The position numbers were made by a program, and so were the translations under genes. Below are positions 7,955-16,245 of a stretch of DNA of 64,000 nucleotides, one piece after another. The DNA is from Citrobacter amalonaticus Y19 (GTDB taxonomy: Bacteria > Pseudomonadota > Gammaproteobacteria > Enterobacterales > Enterobacteriaceae). The DNA is taken from assembly GCF_000981805.1 (NCBI RefSeq), contig NZ_CP011133.1, positions 226,994 through 290,993 on the forward strand, written 5' to 3'. Every line of letters starts with the position of its first letter. The stretch's first letter is position 1. The notes beneath the pieces are model-generated. The model was given only the letters and a program-made list of their open reading frames with translations, ran no database searches and was not told the origin of the DNA.

Positions 7955-9442
7955 TTAACTGACACCACCTCCCAGGGCCTGATATAAAGCAACACTATCG
8001 ACTAGGCGTTGTGCCTGGACCGCAACCATATTGATCCGGATTGACTGTGCCTGTTGCTGCGCGATGAGCAGTTGCAGGTAGCTGGTCGCGCCCAGCCGGT
8101 ATTGCCGCTCGACCGACTGCAAGGAGGCCTGTGCAGCCATATCAGCGGCAGCGAGGGCAGTCAAAGTTTGTGCATCGCTTTCTACCGCGCGCAGGGTGTC
8201 GGCGACGTTACGCAAAGACTCCAATACGACGCTCTGGTAATTGGCTACGGCGGCATCAAAAGCGGCGAGCGCCGCTCTTTTTTCAGCGGGTAGCCCTGGA
8301 TTAAAAAGAGGCTGGGTGAGCTGCGCAACCAGGCCCCACACTGCCGAGCCACCACCGAACAGGGCACCGGTGGTCAGCGCCTGAGAACCAAGGTTGGCGC
8401 TCAGGTTGATCTGTGGGTAGAGCTTGGCGACAGCCACACCATAGTCTGCATTGGCCGCATGCAACAGCGCCTCTGACGCCTGGATATCCGGTCGGCGGCG
8501 CACCAGTTCTGAGGGCACGACGAGCGGCATCTCGACGGGTAGAGTGAAATCGACCAGAGTGAAGGCCGGGATGCCACCCGTGCCTGGGGCACGACCGGCT
8601 AGCACCGCCAGTAGATGTTCGGTTTGTTGCAGTTGTTTACGCAGCGCAGGCAGTTCTGCCCGCGTTTGCTCCGCCTGAGCTTGTAGGCTCAACGCTTCAT
8701 CAGGTGAGGCCTGACCGATACGCACGCGTTCATGGGCTAGGCGCAGTTGCTCATCCTGCACGCGCAAAATGGCAGTAGTGGTTTCTAGTTGCGCGGCGAG
8801 GCGTGCTCGGGTAATGGCAGCGGTTGCCATGTTGCCGGCAAGGGCCAGGCGCGCAGCATTCAGTTCGAAGCGACGGTAGTCGGCGCGAGCAGCCAAGGCT
8901 TCGAGTGCGCGCCGGTTGCCGCCAGCCAGATCGAGGTTGTAATGCACGCCAACGCTGGCGTTGTAGAGGCTGAATTGACGTGCGTCTCCGCTCAACCCTT
9001 GGCTACTGGGACTCATTTGCTGGCGCTGAGATCCCAGTGCGACATCTACCTGTGGATATTGCGTCGAGCCCGCCTGTGCGGCAAGAAGCTCCTGCGCCTG
9101 TCGCAAATTGGCGCTGATGCTCGCCAGCGTCGGGCTGACATGGAAAGCTTCGTTTATCAGTCCGTCGAGTGCGGATGAACCCAAGCTTTGCCACCATTGC
9201 GTTTCGATCGGAAGCCCTTCGACTAGACGTTGTGTTTCGCCGAACTGCGTGGGAGCGGACACGGTTCTATCAGCTACCGGTGTTGCAGTGTAGCGAGCCA
9301 CATCGGGTGCGGTGGGACGCTGAAAATCAGGGCCGGCGGCGCAGCCGGCCAGACCGGCGGTGACCAGACCAGCTACCAGGTAAGTTGCCGCAAGCCGTCT
9401 TTCGAGGCTGATGGGGCGCTGGCATGTTTTAGCGTGCTCCAT
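7955..9442 (-). CDS. NodT-family outer-membrane efflux lipoprotein
   Basis: This 495-residue TolC-like outer-membrane factor has a lipoprotein signal (hydrophobic stretch ending VTAGLAGC at about residue 34) and two repeated OEP halves. These include LGSSALDGLINEAFHVSPTLASI near the start and LVRRRPDIQASEALLHAANADYGVAVAKLYPQI in the second half, both hallmarks of the NodT/CusC/OprM family. It would complete a trans-envelope channel with the HlyD-like adaptor and ABC permease encoded upstream. Its start overlaps the end of the cytochrome gene by 14 bp. GC content and codon use are distinctly higher than in the plasmid backbone. Confidence 0.92.
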   Translation of the reverse strand: MEHAKTCQRPISLERRLAATYLVAGLVTAGLAGCAAGPDFQRPTAPDVARYTATPVADRTVSAPTQFGETQRLVEGLPIETQWWQSLGSSALDGLINEAFHVSPTLASISANLRQAQELLAAQAGSTQYPQVDVALGSQRQQMSPSSQGLSGDARQFSLYNASVGVHYNLDLAGGNRRALEALAARADYRRFELNAARLALAGNMATAAITRARLAAQLETTTAILRVQDEQLRLAHERVRIGQASPDEALSLQAQAEQTRAELPALRKQLQQTEHLLAVLAGRAPGTGGIPAFTLVDFTLPVEMPLVVPSELVRRRPDIQASEALLHAANADYGVAVAKLYPQINLSANLGSQALTTGALFGGGSAVWGLVAQLTQPLFNPGLPAEKRAALAAFDAAVANYQSVVLESLRNVADTLRAVESDAQTLTALAAADMAAQASLQSVERQYRLGATSYLQLLIAQQQAQSIRINMVAVQAQRLVDSVALYQALGGGVS

Positions 9443-9902
9443 AAAAATGCTCCACGAAAGGTTTACGGAAAGCTTGGTGGCAGCCCAAGCAGCTTTCCTG
9501 CACGTGGGCGAATGATTGGATCACCGCCTTGCCGTCGCTGCTCGCAGCAGCCAGCTTCATGGCCAGCGCCGCCTCGTGAGTCTGCGCGTCAAAGTTTCTG
9601 AACTTGGTCGCATCAGCGCCGAGGTAAGCAAGGATGCGCATTTTTTCAGTAAGCGGTGGCTCGGGGTGTGCAGCAACTTTTGGGGCGAGCTGAACGACCT
9701 GAACCCATTCCTCCTGCGAAATCGCACCGGTAATAGCCTGCATGTTGCGCCCGAGTTCCTGCATGATCTTGCGTAGCGCCAGTGGCTCAACCTGGGTAGC
9801 GTCACCAGCCCAAGCTGGCAACTGAAAACCCCATAAAAGCAGGCAGGCCGTAACGGTCAGGGTGATAGTTCCAAATGCGTGGCTGTGTTTGCGGTGGGTC
9901 AT
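9429..9902 (-). CDS. Periplasmic cytochrome c' / c556-like protein
   Basis: Starting at ATG 9902, behind an AGGAG site, the protein is about 157 residues with a signal peptide ending near LPAWAGD. A four-helix body follows, with a single haem-binding CLGCH close to the C-terminus, which is the layout of cytochrome c' (Cytochrom_C_2). Such proteins bind gases or shuttle electrons in the periplasm. Finding it inside an ABC-efflux operon, overlapping the outer-membrane-factor gene, is unusual. The open frame extends upstream to 9965 but without a good start. Confidence 0.88.
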   Translation of the reverse strand: MTHRKHSHAFGTITLTVTACLLLWGFQLPAWAGDATQVEPLALRKIMQELGRNMQAITGAISQEEWVQVVQLAPKVAAHPEPPLTEKMRILAYLGADATKFRNFDAQTHEAALAMKLAAASSDGKAVIQSFAHVQESCLGCHQAFRKPFVEHFYGAR

Positions 9903-9930
9903 GAAATTCTCCTGTAATTCAATCGTTCTC

Positions 9931-10641
9931 TCATTCGAACTCCCGCCCTTCGCCAGCTTCCTCATGGGTCACGCCGTCGCGGATGTGGTAGATGCGCTTG
10001 AATGTGGGGATGATCTTTTCGTCATGGGTGACGACGATGATGGCGGTCTCGAACTTCCGGGCCATGTCGTTGAGGATGCGGATTACAGCCATGGCGCGCT
10101 CGGAATCCAGCGGCGCAGTGGGTTCATCGGCCAGGATCACCGGCGGACGATTGACCAGTCCGCGCGCGATGGCGACCCGTTGCTGCTCGCCACCGGAGAG
10201 TTGCGAGGGCATTGCGCGAGCTCGGTGTTGCACATCAACCGCTGTGAGCAATTCCAGTGCCTTCGCGCGCGACTCTCCATTCGCGACGCCTGCAAGCATC
10301 GGCAGCAGCGCCACGTTGTCGGTGACATCGAGAAACGGAATCAGGTACGGCGCCTGGAAAACGAAACCGATCTTGTCACGCCGTAAGGCGCGCAGGTCGC
10401 GGACTTTCCAGCCATCGGCGTAGATCACTTCATCGCCCAGCGTCATGCGACCGGCGGTCGGTTCGATCACCGCACCCAGACACTTGAGCAGCGTGCTCTT
10501 GCCGGACCCGGAAGGGCCGATCAGTCCCACCACTTCACCAGGCGCAACATGCATATTCACGTCTCTCAAGGCAAAGACAGCGGTGTCACCATCGCCATAC
10601 CGCTTGCTTAAACTTTCGATGTGTATCCCTTTGCCACTCAT
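9931..10641 (-). CDS. ABC transporter ATP-binding subunit (LolD/MacB/DevA-type)
   Basis: Complete ABC ATPase of about 236 residues from ATG 10641 (GGAGG six bases upstream): Walker A GPSGSGKST, signature LSGGEQQRVAIARGL, Walker B VILADEPTAPLD and the switch His in VVTHD. This set is closest to the LolD/MacB/DevA group that drives mechanotransmission permeases. It begins one base after the stop of the permease gene and works with it. The longer frame would begin at a TTG at 10653. Confidence 0.93.
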   Translation of the reverse strand: MSGKGIHIESLSKRYGDGDTAVFALRDVNMHVAPGEVVGLIGPSGSGKSTLLKCLGAVIEPTAGRMTLGDEVIYADGWKVRDLRALRRDKIGFVFQAPYLIPFLDVTDNVALLPMLAGVANGESRAKALELLTAVDVQHRARAMPSQLSGGEQQRVAIARGLVNRPPVILADEPTAPLDSERAMAVIRILNDMARKFETAIIVVTHDEKIIPTFKRIYHIRDGVTHEEAGEGREFE

Positions 10642-10642
10642 C

Positions 10643-11848
10643 TCAACCTCCAATGGCTTCGGCCGGATCGACCTTGAGTGCCATGCGAATGGCGACGAGG
10701 CTAGCTAGAACGCAGATCACGAGCACGGCAAAAAAACCGGCGACAGAATCCATTGGCGTGAGCAGGACATATTTTGGAAAAGCCGGTGCTGAAAAGGTGG
10801 CTGTGATCTTGCCGACCACGAAGCCAATCACGCCCAGGGCGAGCGCCTGCTGCATGATCATCGCGGCGATGGTTCGGTTGCGTGTGCCGATGAGCTTCAA
10901 CACCGCGATCTCACGGATTTTGTCCATCGTCAGCGAATAGATGATGAAGGCAACGATGGCCGCGCTAACGATGGCCAGAATCACAAGGAACATGCCGATC
11001 TGCTTGGCCGAGGTGGCGATCAGCTTGCCGACGAGGATGTCTTCCATCTGTGCCCGGGTGTAGACCGTCAAACGCTTCCAGCGCTGGATGGATTCGGCAA
11101 CCTCGTCCGGCGCATGACCAGGTTTCAGAGTGACCAGCACGGCATTGACGAACGCGTTGCTGCTCTGTGAAGCAATCACGGCATCCAGCAAACCTGGATC
11201 ACCGGGTCGATTGAAGACCGGGTTGGCTTCGGTGCGACGCCGGCTTTGCCAGATGGCATCGTTGTCCTTGAGGAACTGGGCCTCCTGGGCATCTTTGAGC
11301 GGAATGAATACCATCGGGTCGCCGCTGGACGACACCATGCGCCGTGTCAGCCCCACGACGGTGTAATGATTGCGGCGAATGGCAAGACGATCTCCCAGTT
11401 TGAAGCCGGTGGCGATGTCGGCCACAGCCTCGTAGTGACCGCGCGTGATCTGGCGTCCAGCGACGAGATAAGGAGGCCATCCGGGTGTAGCCCCCAACGC
11501 ACCGGGCGCGATGCCGACCACCATGGTGCGTACATCACTCTCGCCCTTGCGTACCTGCATGGTCAGGTAGGTCGCGTTCGCTGCCTGTGAGACTCCCGGC
11601 ATGGCGAGAATGGCGCGATACACGTCATCGTTGAGGCTGGACGACTCCGCATAAGGACCCAGAGTATCCTTTTGCACCACCCAAAGGTCAGCGCCACTGT
11701 TGTCGAGCAACGCCTTGCCGTCGTCCACCATGCCTCGGTACACCCCAGCCATGACTAGGGTGACGCCGATCAGCAGACCCAGACCGATGCCGGTGAAGAC
11801 GAATTTCCCCCAGGCATGGAGAATGTCGCGGCCGGCCAGGCTGATCAT
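10643..11848 (-). CDS. MacB/DevC-like ABC permease
   Basis: This 401-residue permease has one N-terminal membrane segment (GKFVFTGIGLGLLIGVTLVMAGVY), a large periplasmic domain of about 230 residues, then three C-terminal segments. That is the MacB/FtsX-type topology. The FtsX-like end runs from MFLVILAIVSAAIVAFIIY and includes DKIREIAVLKLIGTRNRTI. Paired with the ATPase and HlyD-like adaptor, it should form a DevBCA/MacAB-like tripartite pump. The start overlaps the adaptor gene stop by ATGA. Confidence 0.9.
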   Translation of the reverse strand: MISLAGRDILHAWGKFVFTGIGLGLLIGVTLVMAGVYRGMVDDGKALLDNSGADLWVVQKDTLGPYAESSSLNDDVYRAILAMPGVSQAANATYLTMQVRKGESDVRTMVVGIAPGALGATPGWPPYLVAGRQITRGHYEAVADIATGFKLGDRLAIRRNHYTVVGLTRRMVSSSGDPMVFIPLKDAQEAQFLKDNDAIWQSRRRTEANPVFNRPGDPGLLDAVIASQSSNAFVNAVLVTLKPGHAPDEVAESIQRWKRLTVYTRAQMEDILVGKLIATSAKQIGMFLVILAIVSAAIVAFIIYSLTMDKIREIAVLKLIGTRNRTIAAMIMQQALALGVIGFVVGKITATFSAPAFPKYVLLTPMDSVAGFFAVLVICVLASLVAIRMALKVDPAEAIGG

Positions 11849-12996
11849 CGTGAAACTCCCGGGATATGCTCGACCACATGGATGCGGCTGCGCGCCGTCA
11901 GTGCCTTTTCGCTATAGGTCACAACCTGGTCCCCATTCTTGAGCCCTTCGCGCACCTGCACGTAACCATTGAGGTCGGAAGTGCCGAGCTTGACCGGGGA
12001 GAAATGCAGATCACCATCCACGATTTGCCAGACACCAACTTTATCGCCTTCACGCTGGACGGCAGCGTTGGGGATCAGTGGAGCGGCCGGGAGCGCCGGC
12101 AAGTCAACCGTGACTTCGGCCAGTTCACCCACTGGTGGCAAAGGTTCTGGTTTGTTATCGAATGTCACCTTGGCAAGCGTTTCCTCGGTTACCGCGTCGG
12201 CCTTGGGTTCCACCCGCAGCACGCGACCTTTCAAGGTCTGGCCACCACGCGAACGCAGGACGATATGAGCCGGCAGCCCCCCAGCCAGCCCCGATGCGCT
12301 GATCTGGTCGAAGCGCACATTGATCCACAAACTCTTGGGGTCGATCACTTCCACCACGGCCTGGCCCGCGACGATGGTCGTGCCGGGATCGGCATCGCGC
12401 ACGGCGACTACACCGTCGACCGGCGCGATCAGGCGCAGATTGCTCCGCTGCGCGACGAGTGCTTCGCGGTCGGAGCGTGCCCGGGCAATATCTTCCCGAG
12501 CGGCGGATAGGGCGGCATCGGCGATCTGCAGTTCCTGCCGCTTGGTGGTGACGATTTCCTCGCTGGTCGAGCGCACCGCAAACAATTGCTCATAGCGGCG
12601 CGCCTGGGTTTGCGCGTAGGCTTGCCGGGCTTCTGCCTCGCGCAAAGCCGCTTCCGCCCGCTTGAATACAGACTCCTGTGAGCGCACCCGATCATCAAGG
12701 TCGACCGGCTCCATCTCGCCGAGCACCTGTCCGGCCTTGACCTGGTCGCCTACATGCACCTCCAGGCGTTTGACGCGCCCGGCAAACGTCGGCCCGATCT
12801 TGTAGGTGTAGCGCGCCTCCACCGTGCCGATGCCGAACAGCGCCGGTGTGATAGCCCGTGATTCCACGCTTGCCACCGTCACAGCGACCGGGGCGAGCGG
12901 CCCTGATCGCAGACCGACATAAATAAAAAGCACCAGCAAAGGAATGATGACGGCAAGCAGTGCCAGGGTGCGGCCTTGCAAGGGTAACTTTTTCAT
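11845..12996 (-). CDS. HlyD/DevB-like periplasmic adaptor (membrane fusion protein)
   Basis: This 383-residue protein has an N-terminal membrane anchor (TLALLAVIIPLLVLFIYVGL) and a lipoyl-type half (IGPTFAGRVKRLEVHVGDQVKAGQVLGEMEP). A coiled-coil hairpin follows, rich in Ala/Arg/Glu (about residues 105-195), then the second lipoyl half NLRLIAPVDGVVAVRDADPGTTIVAGQ and a beta-barrel. It bridges the inner-membrane permease and the NodT channel. It is the first structural gene after the TetR gene, which it overlaps by 4 bp. Confidence 0.92.
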   Translation of the reverse strand: MKKLPLQGRTLALLAVIIPLLVLFIYVGLRSGPLAPVAVTVASVESRAITPALFGIGTVEARYTYKIGPTFAGRVKRLEVHVGDQVKAGQVLGEMEPVDLDDRVRSQESVFKRAEAALREAEARQAYAQTQARRYEQLFAVRSTSEEIVTTKRQELQIADAALSAAREDIARARSDREALVAQRSNLRLIAPVDGVVAVRDADPGTTIVAGQAVVEVIDPKSLWINVRFDQISASGLAGGLPAHIVLRSRGGQTLKGRVLRVEPKADAVTEETLAKVTFDNKPEPLPPVGELAEVTVDLPALPAAPLIPNAAVQREGDKVGVWQIVDGDLHFSPVKLGTSDLNGYVQVREGLKNGDQVVTYSEKALTARSRIHVVEHIPGVSR

Positions 12997-13601
12997 TGCG
13001 CACTCCTTATGCCACGCCGATAAATTGCAAAGACGCGCGGCGCATCGCGGTGCATACGTCCCACATCACCCGCCAACAGCGATTGCATGACCAAGCCCTG
13101 GATCGTGCCAATGAACAGCGTTGCCGCCGCCTCGTTGTCAAGCGAGGGAGACAACTCGCCGCTGGCCTTGCCTTTCTCGATGAGACGATGCAAACGTTCG
13201 CCGTAGCGCTGAATCAAGGTTTGCACCATGCGCTTGGCCGGTGTCGATTCGGCACGCTGAAGCTCACCAAACATCATTCTTGGCACGCCTGGGTGCTCAG
13301 CTACGAATTCGATATGACTCATGAACATCGCCTCCATGGCTGCCAAGGGCGACTCGATTCCTTGTGCGGATCGATCGATTCTGGCTAATAGGCGCTCTGC
13401 TACCCACTCCATGACCGCCTGCCAAATGGCTTCCTTGTTCGGGAAGTGCCGAAACAGCGCACCCTGGGTCAAGTTCATGTGTTTAGCGATAGCCGCAGTG
13501 GTTATCTCGCTTGGGTTTTGTGAACCGGCAAGCGCCACGACGGACTCGACAGTTACGGCACGACGTTCATCGGCCGGCAGATGCTTTGGATGGGTGTCCA
13601 C
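12993..13601 (-). CDS. TetR/AcrR-family repressor of the efflux operon
   Basis: About 202 residues from GTG 13601, chosen because AAGGAG lies five bases upstream; the frame could also begin at a GTG at 13607. The N-terminal helix-turn-helix is ITTAAIAKHMNLTQGALFRHFPNKEAIW, followed by a helical ligand-binding domain. It is the first gene of the operon and sits just beside a perfect 28-bp palindrome that also covers the promoter region, so autorepression and control of the whole pump operon is the natural reading. Confidence 0.9.
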   Translation of the reverse strand: MDTHPKHLPADERRAVTVESVVALAGSQNPSEITTAAIAKHMNLTQGALFRHFPNKEAIWQAVMEWVAERLLARIDRSAQGIESPLAAMEAMFMSHIEFVAEHPGVPRMMFGELQRAESTPAKRMVQTLIQRYGERLHRLIEKGKASGELSPSLDNEAAATLFIGTIQGLVMQSLLAGDVGRMHRDAPRVFAIYRRGIRSAQ

Positions 13602-13612
13602 GAGCACTCCTT

Positions 13613-13640
13613 GTAAGATAGTAATTAATTACTATCTTAC
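13613..13640. promoter_or_regulatory. Perfect 28-bp palindrome, likely TetR-family operator
   Basis: The half site GTAAGATAGTAATT (13613-13626) is followed with no gap by its exact reverse complement (13627-13640). It sits about a dozen bases upstream of the repressor start. A size of 28 bp fits two TetR-type dimers or one extended operator. Confidence 0.8.
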
Positions 13641-13705
13641 CACAAGAGGCAACTCAAACAAGAGAAAACCCGACGTACTCGTCAATATCTAGAGTCTGCA
13701 ATGGG

Positions 13706-13743
13706 CTTAACGTGCTTTATTTTCCGTTTTCTGAGACGTCCCC
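13706..13743 (-). repeat. Tn3-family right terminal inverted repeat
   Basis: Read on the minus strand it begins GGGGACGTCTCAGAAAACGG and ends GCACGTTAAG, so 36 of 38 positions match the left end. Confidence 0.9.
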
Positions 13744-14023
13744 TAGCTGGCTTATCAGGCAGATTCCGGACCGCTTTTTTGACGTTTTATCCGGAACCGA
13801 ATGCGCGGAAATTGATGGTATTGCGCATGACGGTTTACTGCATGATACTGAACACAAGACAGCATACCCTGTTGCAGGAAGAGGTTTCCGAAAGGTGGAT
13901 AACTGATCGGATGCTATCAGTCCATCACATCATCATGGCACCGACAGTTCCCGGACCCCATCCCCGACAGCATCAGAACCAATATCCTCCCGCTATGCGG
14001 TGTATTTAACGAGAGAGTCATAA
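13744..14023. other. Flank right of transposon, possible 3' fragment of a disrupted gene
   Basis: A plus-strand frame running out of the transposon end is open to 13906 and reads IPDRFFDVLSGTECAEID and on to FRKVDN. It looks like a protein C-terminus with no start of its own. On the other side of the transposon, a short frame starts at ATG 5948 (MRDEEKENRYCMRLNLK) and runs into the left end. The two could be pieces of one interrupted gene, but I recognise neither. Confidence 0.35.
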
Positions 14024-14566
14024 ATGGAGCAACTGAACGGCACGCCGCCTTGCCTTATGAAGGCGTGGAAGAAGCATGAACACGAACTTCTTTGCTGGTT
14101 ACTCAGACAAGTGGGTAATGAGGCTGATGCTGATGATCTGATACAGGAAACCTTTCTCCGGGCAATACGACAACATGGGAAATTCTGTGCCATCGTGAAT
14201 GCCAGAGCCTGGCTGTTTGAGGTTGCCCGGCATCTGCTTATTGATAAAAGCCGCCAGCAGCGTCCATTTATGCCTCTCCACGATGATTTATCATTGCCGG
14301 ATAATACGCCTGAAACTGTCGACTCACTGGCTGGTTGTCTGCTCCGCATCCTGGATAAAATGGCAGAGTCTGATCGGATTATCCTTACGCTCTGTGATCT
14401 TGAGGGGATGAAACAGGCTGATTTTGCAGACCGAAATGGTCTGACACTTGCGGCAACCAAATCGCGTTTATCCCGGGCGAGGGATAGGCTGCATAGGAAA
14501 CTTTCCAGCAATTGCCAGATCAGACTGGATGAGTATGGTCGGGTATGTTGTTTCACTCCCAAGTGA
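14024..14566 (+). CDS. ECF-type RNA polymerase sigma factor (SigZ-like)
   Basis: This 180-residue group IV sigma factor has region 2 with NEADADDLIQETFLRAIRQH and ARAWLFEVARHLLIDKSR. Region 4 has DLEGMKQADFADRNGLTLAATKSRLSRARDRL. The C-terminus contains Cys residues (NCQIRLDEYGRVCCF), as in SigZ-like proteins. No anti-sigma gene is adjacent. The next genes on the same strand are the DUF318 permease and thioredoxin-like protein, its most obvious possible targets. Confidence 0.88.
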   Translation: MEQLNGTPPCLMKAWKKHEHELLCWLLRQVGNEADADDLIQETFLRAIRQHGKFCAIVNARAWLFEVARHLLIDKSRQQRPFMPLHDDLSLPDNTPETVDSLAGCLLRILDKMAESDRIILTLCDLEGMKQADFADRNGLTLAATKSRLSRARDRLHRKLSSNCQIRLDEYGRVCCFTPK

Positions 14567-14722
14567 AGAATCTGTTTCCCCTTCTGGGGTTACCGATAAG
14601 CTATTGCAGTGAAATCCTGTTCAATAACATTTCTCAGCAAATGAAATAAATCGAAAAAAACTGCATCCTTTTCTGTCAAACAGCGTCTTCCCGAAAAACA
14701 ACCGTCGTGAGGCCTGTCCGTT

Positions 14723-15724
14723 ATGTTCCAGATTTTCACTGATTTTGCCACCTGGCTGGTCTATGAATGCCTTAGTCTGAGTCCTGCAACCAAACTCGGG
14801 GAGGCGATCCACTTTTTTGTCGAAGACGTGAGCAAAATTTTCGTTCTCTTGCTGGTCATGATCTACTTTGTGGCCATACTACGGGCCTCGCTGGATATTG
14901 AGAGGGTAAGAAACTATCTTGCAGGTAAGCACCGTGGAATGGGGTATTTACTGGGCTCCTGCTTTGGCGCCGTTACTCCGTTCTGTTCCTGCTCAAGTAT
15001 CCCGGTATTTCTGGGGTTTACTTCGGCTGGTATCCCCCTCGGGATTACCATGGCCTTTCTCATCACATCCCCCCTTATCAATGAAGTCGCCGTCCTGCTT
15101 CTGGTCAGCCTGCTCGGATGGAAGTTCACGCTCATTTATATTGCTGTCGGAATGGCTGTTGGTATGGCTGGCGGTGCTTTTCTTGATCGGATTAAGGCCG
15201 AACGCTGGTTAGCCGATTTTGCCGCCGATGCCCTCAGAGACGGGCAGCAACATCAAACTGATGAGATCCGACAATCTACCATGGCACCGCATATGCCTCC
15301 CTCAAAGCGACATGCCTTTGCTAAAGAGGAAACTCTCACCATTTTTAAGCGTGTCTGGCTCTGGGTCATTCTCGGAGTAGGACTTGGTGCGGCATTGCAT
15401 GGATTTGTGCCCGACGGATGGATCGCGTCGCATCTCGGTGCCGGTCAGTGGTGGACTGTCCCTGTAGCTGTGCTGGTTGGCATACCTCTCTATTCCAATG
15501 CTACCGGTGTGATCCCTGTGATGGAGAGTCTGATCACGAACGGCCTGCCAGTGGGGACAACTCTGGCTTTTTGCATGAGCACTGTGGCTGCCAGCTTTCC
15601 TGAGTTCATTCTGCTCAAACAGGTGATGAAGTGGCAATTACTGTGCACCCTGCTGTTGCTGTTGTTGACCTCTTTCACACTGGTTGGCTGGATTTTTAAC
15701 GTTGTATTCCCGTTAATTCCCTGA
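14723..15724 (+). CDS. DUF318 (YraQ/ArsP-type) permease
   Basis: This 333-residue inner-membrane protein has about eight predicted membrane helices in two halves separated by a hydrophilic loop (residues ~165-205). The first half contains the family motif TPFCSCSSIPVFLGFTSAGIPLG. Its counterpart in the second half is VGIPLYSNATGVIPVMESL. ArsP members export organoarsenicals, but most family members lack a known substrate. The cysteine pair in FCSCS and the redox partner encoded next suggest thiol-linked or sulfur/metalloid transport. It is followed after 13 bp by the thioredoxin-like gene. Confidence 0.88.
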   Translation: MFQIFTDFATWLVYECLSLSPATKLGEAIHFFVEDVSKIFVLLLVMIYFVAILRASLDIERVRNYLAGKHRGMGYLLGSCFGAVTPFCSCSSIPVFLGFTSAGIPLGITMAFLITSPLINEVAVLLLVSLLGWKFTLIYIAVGMAVGMAGGAFLDRIKAERWLADFAADALRDGQQHQTDEIRQSTMAPHMPPSKRHAFAKEETLTIFKRVWLWVILGVGLGAALHGFVPDGWIASHLGAGQWWTVPVAVLVGIPLYSNATGVIPVMESLITNGLPVGTTLAFCMSTVAASFPEFILLKQVMKWQLLCTLLLLLLTSFTLVGWIFNVVFPLIP

Positions 15725-15737
15725 AGAGGATTATAAA

Positions 15738-15968
15738 ATGAAGCATGTAAAAGTACTGGGTACAGGCTGTTCCGGTTGTAAAACAACCATCCGCCTTATC
15801 CAGCAGGTGGCTGATGAGAGAGGCGTCGCTATTCAGCTTGAAAAAGTGGAGTCACTGTCTGAAATAATGAAACACAAAGTGATGGCGACCCCGGCGGTTG
15901 TCGTTGATAACATCGTTGTACATACTGGAGGAATACCATCAAGAGACATTATCGAAAGCTGGCTCTGA
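15738..15968 (+). CDS. Thioredoxin-like (thioredoxin_3) small redox protein
   Basis: 76 residues with CSGC after the first strand (KVLGTGCSGCKTTIR) and the cis-Pro region VMATPAVVVDN, the pattern of the redox-active-disulfide/thioredoxin_3 family that is nearly always encoded beside DUF318 permeases. It has a GAGGA ribosome-binding site and is co-transcribed with the permease. Confidence 0.9.
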   Translation: MKHVKVLGTGCSGCKTTIRLIQQVADERGVAIQLEKVESLSEIMKHKVMATPAVVVDNIVVHTGGIPSRDIIESWL

Positions 15969-16245
15969 CCTGCAGGCAGGGAAATAATTCCTGTTCGTTC
16001 ATTGCCTGAAATATCAAGCTCTGATCTCTGTAGAGGACTCCCGGCAGCCCCTTTTTTAATGAAAAGTTCAGACCCAGAGATGAAGGTATACCTTCATCTC
16101 TGTCGCGGAGCTCCGCCACAGCAGGTAAAGTTTACACTCTGATATCTCACTTATCACAGTCAGTTCAGGTCCGTTTTTTGCTCTCTGACCGCTGGCCGTC
16201 TTACTGCAGTCCCTGTTCAGCCTTTAGTTATCATATTCCTGACGC
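15969..16245. other. Intergenic region with perfect 28-bp palindrome
   Basis: No gene. At 16075-16102 the half CAGAGATGAAGGTA is followed directly by its exact reverse complement. It lies between convergent genes and may serve as a bidirectional terminator or protein-binding site. Confidence 0.5.

Larger units (their letters stand above)
6011..13743. mobile_element. Tn3-family transposon with ABC-efflux/cytochrome cargo
   Basis: It is bounded by 38-bp terminal inverted repeats at 6011-6048 (GGGGTCGTCTCAGAAAACGG and on) and, inverted, at 13706-13743. I count two mismatches between them (positions 5 and 34). Inside are a degraded tnpA, a tnpR, a probable res region and a six-gene GC-rich cargo (TetR, HlyD-like, permease, ATPase, cytochrome, outer-membrane factor). 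The 5 bp outside each end (ATAAG and TAGCT) are not a target duplication. The element therefore either suffered end recombination or deletion, or arrived by another route. Confidence 0.88.
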
